A stretch of 64,000 nt of DNA from Curvibacter microcysteis (lineage in GTDB: Bacteria; Pseudomonadota; Gammaproteobacteria; Burkholderiales; Burkholderiaceae_C), in assembly GCF_028649455.1 (NCBI RefSeq), contig NZ_JAQSIO010000007.1:124001-188000 (forward strand), in the 5' to 3' direction. Within the stretch, counting starts at the first letter, position 1; each line of letters opens with the position of its first letter. The position numbers and the translations under genes are program-made. Positions 63,466 through 64,000 of the stretch are shown piece by piece. The notes below the pieces were generated by a model. The model saw only the letters and a list, made by a program, of their open reading frames with translations. It searched no databases and was not told where the DNA came from.

Positions 63466-64000
63466 GCGACAGCACCCTGAAACGGCTGTGCGAAATTCTC
63501 GCGAAGCGTTGCCCCGAGACCATTGATCTATTGACTGCTGTGACCGAGGCAGAATTTGATGAAGCCTTTGCTCCTTGGCTTGCTCAGGCTATCCATGGCC
63601 TTGAGACAAACAGCAAAAACTTTGCTGCTCTAGGCGAAACAGGCTTGGTTGCTGCTCTGGCCATGGGCCTACGTATGCCTGGGCTGACCGTTATCCAGGA
63701 GGGCAATTCCAACGGGCACGTTGATCTAACGGTTTCCCTTGACCACAGCCACCCACAGCTGTTTTCGCTGGGTGAGGCCAAGGTCTACGACGGCCCCGAA
63801 CTTCACAAGAAGGGCTTGGCGCAGTTGATGGAGCGATACATGACTGGCAGAGAGGCGCAATGCCTCATGTTGTCATTTGTTCAGAAAAAGGACATCGCCG
63901 GAATCGCTAAAAAGCTGCGAGATGACCTCGACGAATCCTTGCCCTCCTCGCAGCAAGGCAAGAGTGCTGCCATGCCCGCCAAGTGGGCATTCAAGACAAC
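63462..64000 (+). CDS. Nuclease-like partner protein, 5' part
   Basis: Partial gene running off the right edge; 179 codons visible. It starts MSDSTLKRLCEILAKRCPET, with ATGA overlapping the stop of the helicase-nuclease. The segment HVDLTVSLDHS, then LFSLGEAKVYDGPELHKKG with Asp, Glu and Lys in D-x(n)-ExK order, and LAQLMERYMTGREA resemble a PD-(D/E)xK restriction-enzyme core. It may be a second nuclease or a specificity component cotranslated with the helicase. Its end is not seen, so size and any extra domain are unknown. Confidence 0.6.
   Translation, partial: MSDSTLKRLCEILAKRCPETIDLLTAVTEAEFDEAFAPWLAQAIHGLETNSKNFAALGETGLVAALAMGLRMPGLTVIQEGNSNGHVDLTVSLDHSHPQLFSLGEAKVYDGPELHKKGLAQLMERYMTGREAQCLMLSFVQKKDIAGIAKKLRDDLDESLPSSQQGKSAAMPAKWAFKT

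Overview
The window is high-GC DNA from a betaproteobacterium, most likely a member of the Burkholderiales (Comamonadaceae-like). The signs are a Bug-type tripartite tricarboxylate transporter receptor, the cluster ubiE / Tim44-domain protein / ubiJ / ubiB, the order FmdB-type zinc ribbon / DUF502 protein / aspS / nudB, and the block lolB - ispE - tRNA-Gln - prs - rplY - pth. I cannot name a genus from sequence alone.

Positions 1-52,011 are ordinary chromosomal backbone. In order they hold: ugpA (cut by the window edge) and ugpB, divergent from serA; a large FAD/Fe-S oxidase; a Bug solute receptor; ubiquinone biosynthesis (ubiE, ubiJ, ubiB) around a Tim44-domain protein; a sodium:solute symporter; FmdB, DUF502, aspS and nudB; a receiver-TPR protein; an EEP-family phosphohydrolase and a cardiolipin synthase; folE; a BLUF blue-light sensor; an EamA transporter; DUF429 and two uncharacterised proteins; a TPR protein, a tautomerase and a LysR regulator. 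Next is a seven-gene minus-strand unit of an oligopeptide-type ABC transporter (two permeases, two ATPases, a binding protein) followed by an amidase and a beta-lactamase-fold serine hydrolase. The rest of the backbone is housekeeping: ferredoxin, pth, rplY, prs, tRNA-Gln, ispE, lolB, a TPR protein, mutM, a dynamin-like GTPase, mutY, rapZ, recN, nadK and hrcA.

The backbone ends at a tRNA-Ile(CAU) locus (52,092-52,694). A truncated 5' tRNA half is followed by about 220 bp that resembles the end of an integrated element, with TTGCTAC direct repeats and a hairpin. Then comes a complete tRNA-Ile(CAU) gene whose anticodon loop is interrupted by a 264-nt group I intron, in the same tRNA and at the same position as I recall for the Azoarcus intron. 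The anticodon-loop, acceptor and T-arm pairings all close after removal of the intron.

From 52,715 to the right edge lies accessory DNA: an unknown protein beside the tRNA; a filamentous-phage-type (II/X family) replication protein with a small HTH partner and an AT-rich, inverted-repeat-rich region between them; a C39-like cysteine peptidase domain fused to a lysine/alanine/proline-rich tail and preceded by an overlapping 12-codon leader ORF; an unknown protein; an XRE regulator with dyad operators; two exported proteins, one with a NlpC/P60-like Cys-His pattern; and a 1156-residue helicase-nuclease of the type III restriction / BPTD_3080 kind whose stop overlaps the start of a second nuclease-like gene cut by the window edge. 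No integrase or DNA methyltransferase is visible, so the accessory region extends beyond the window.
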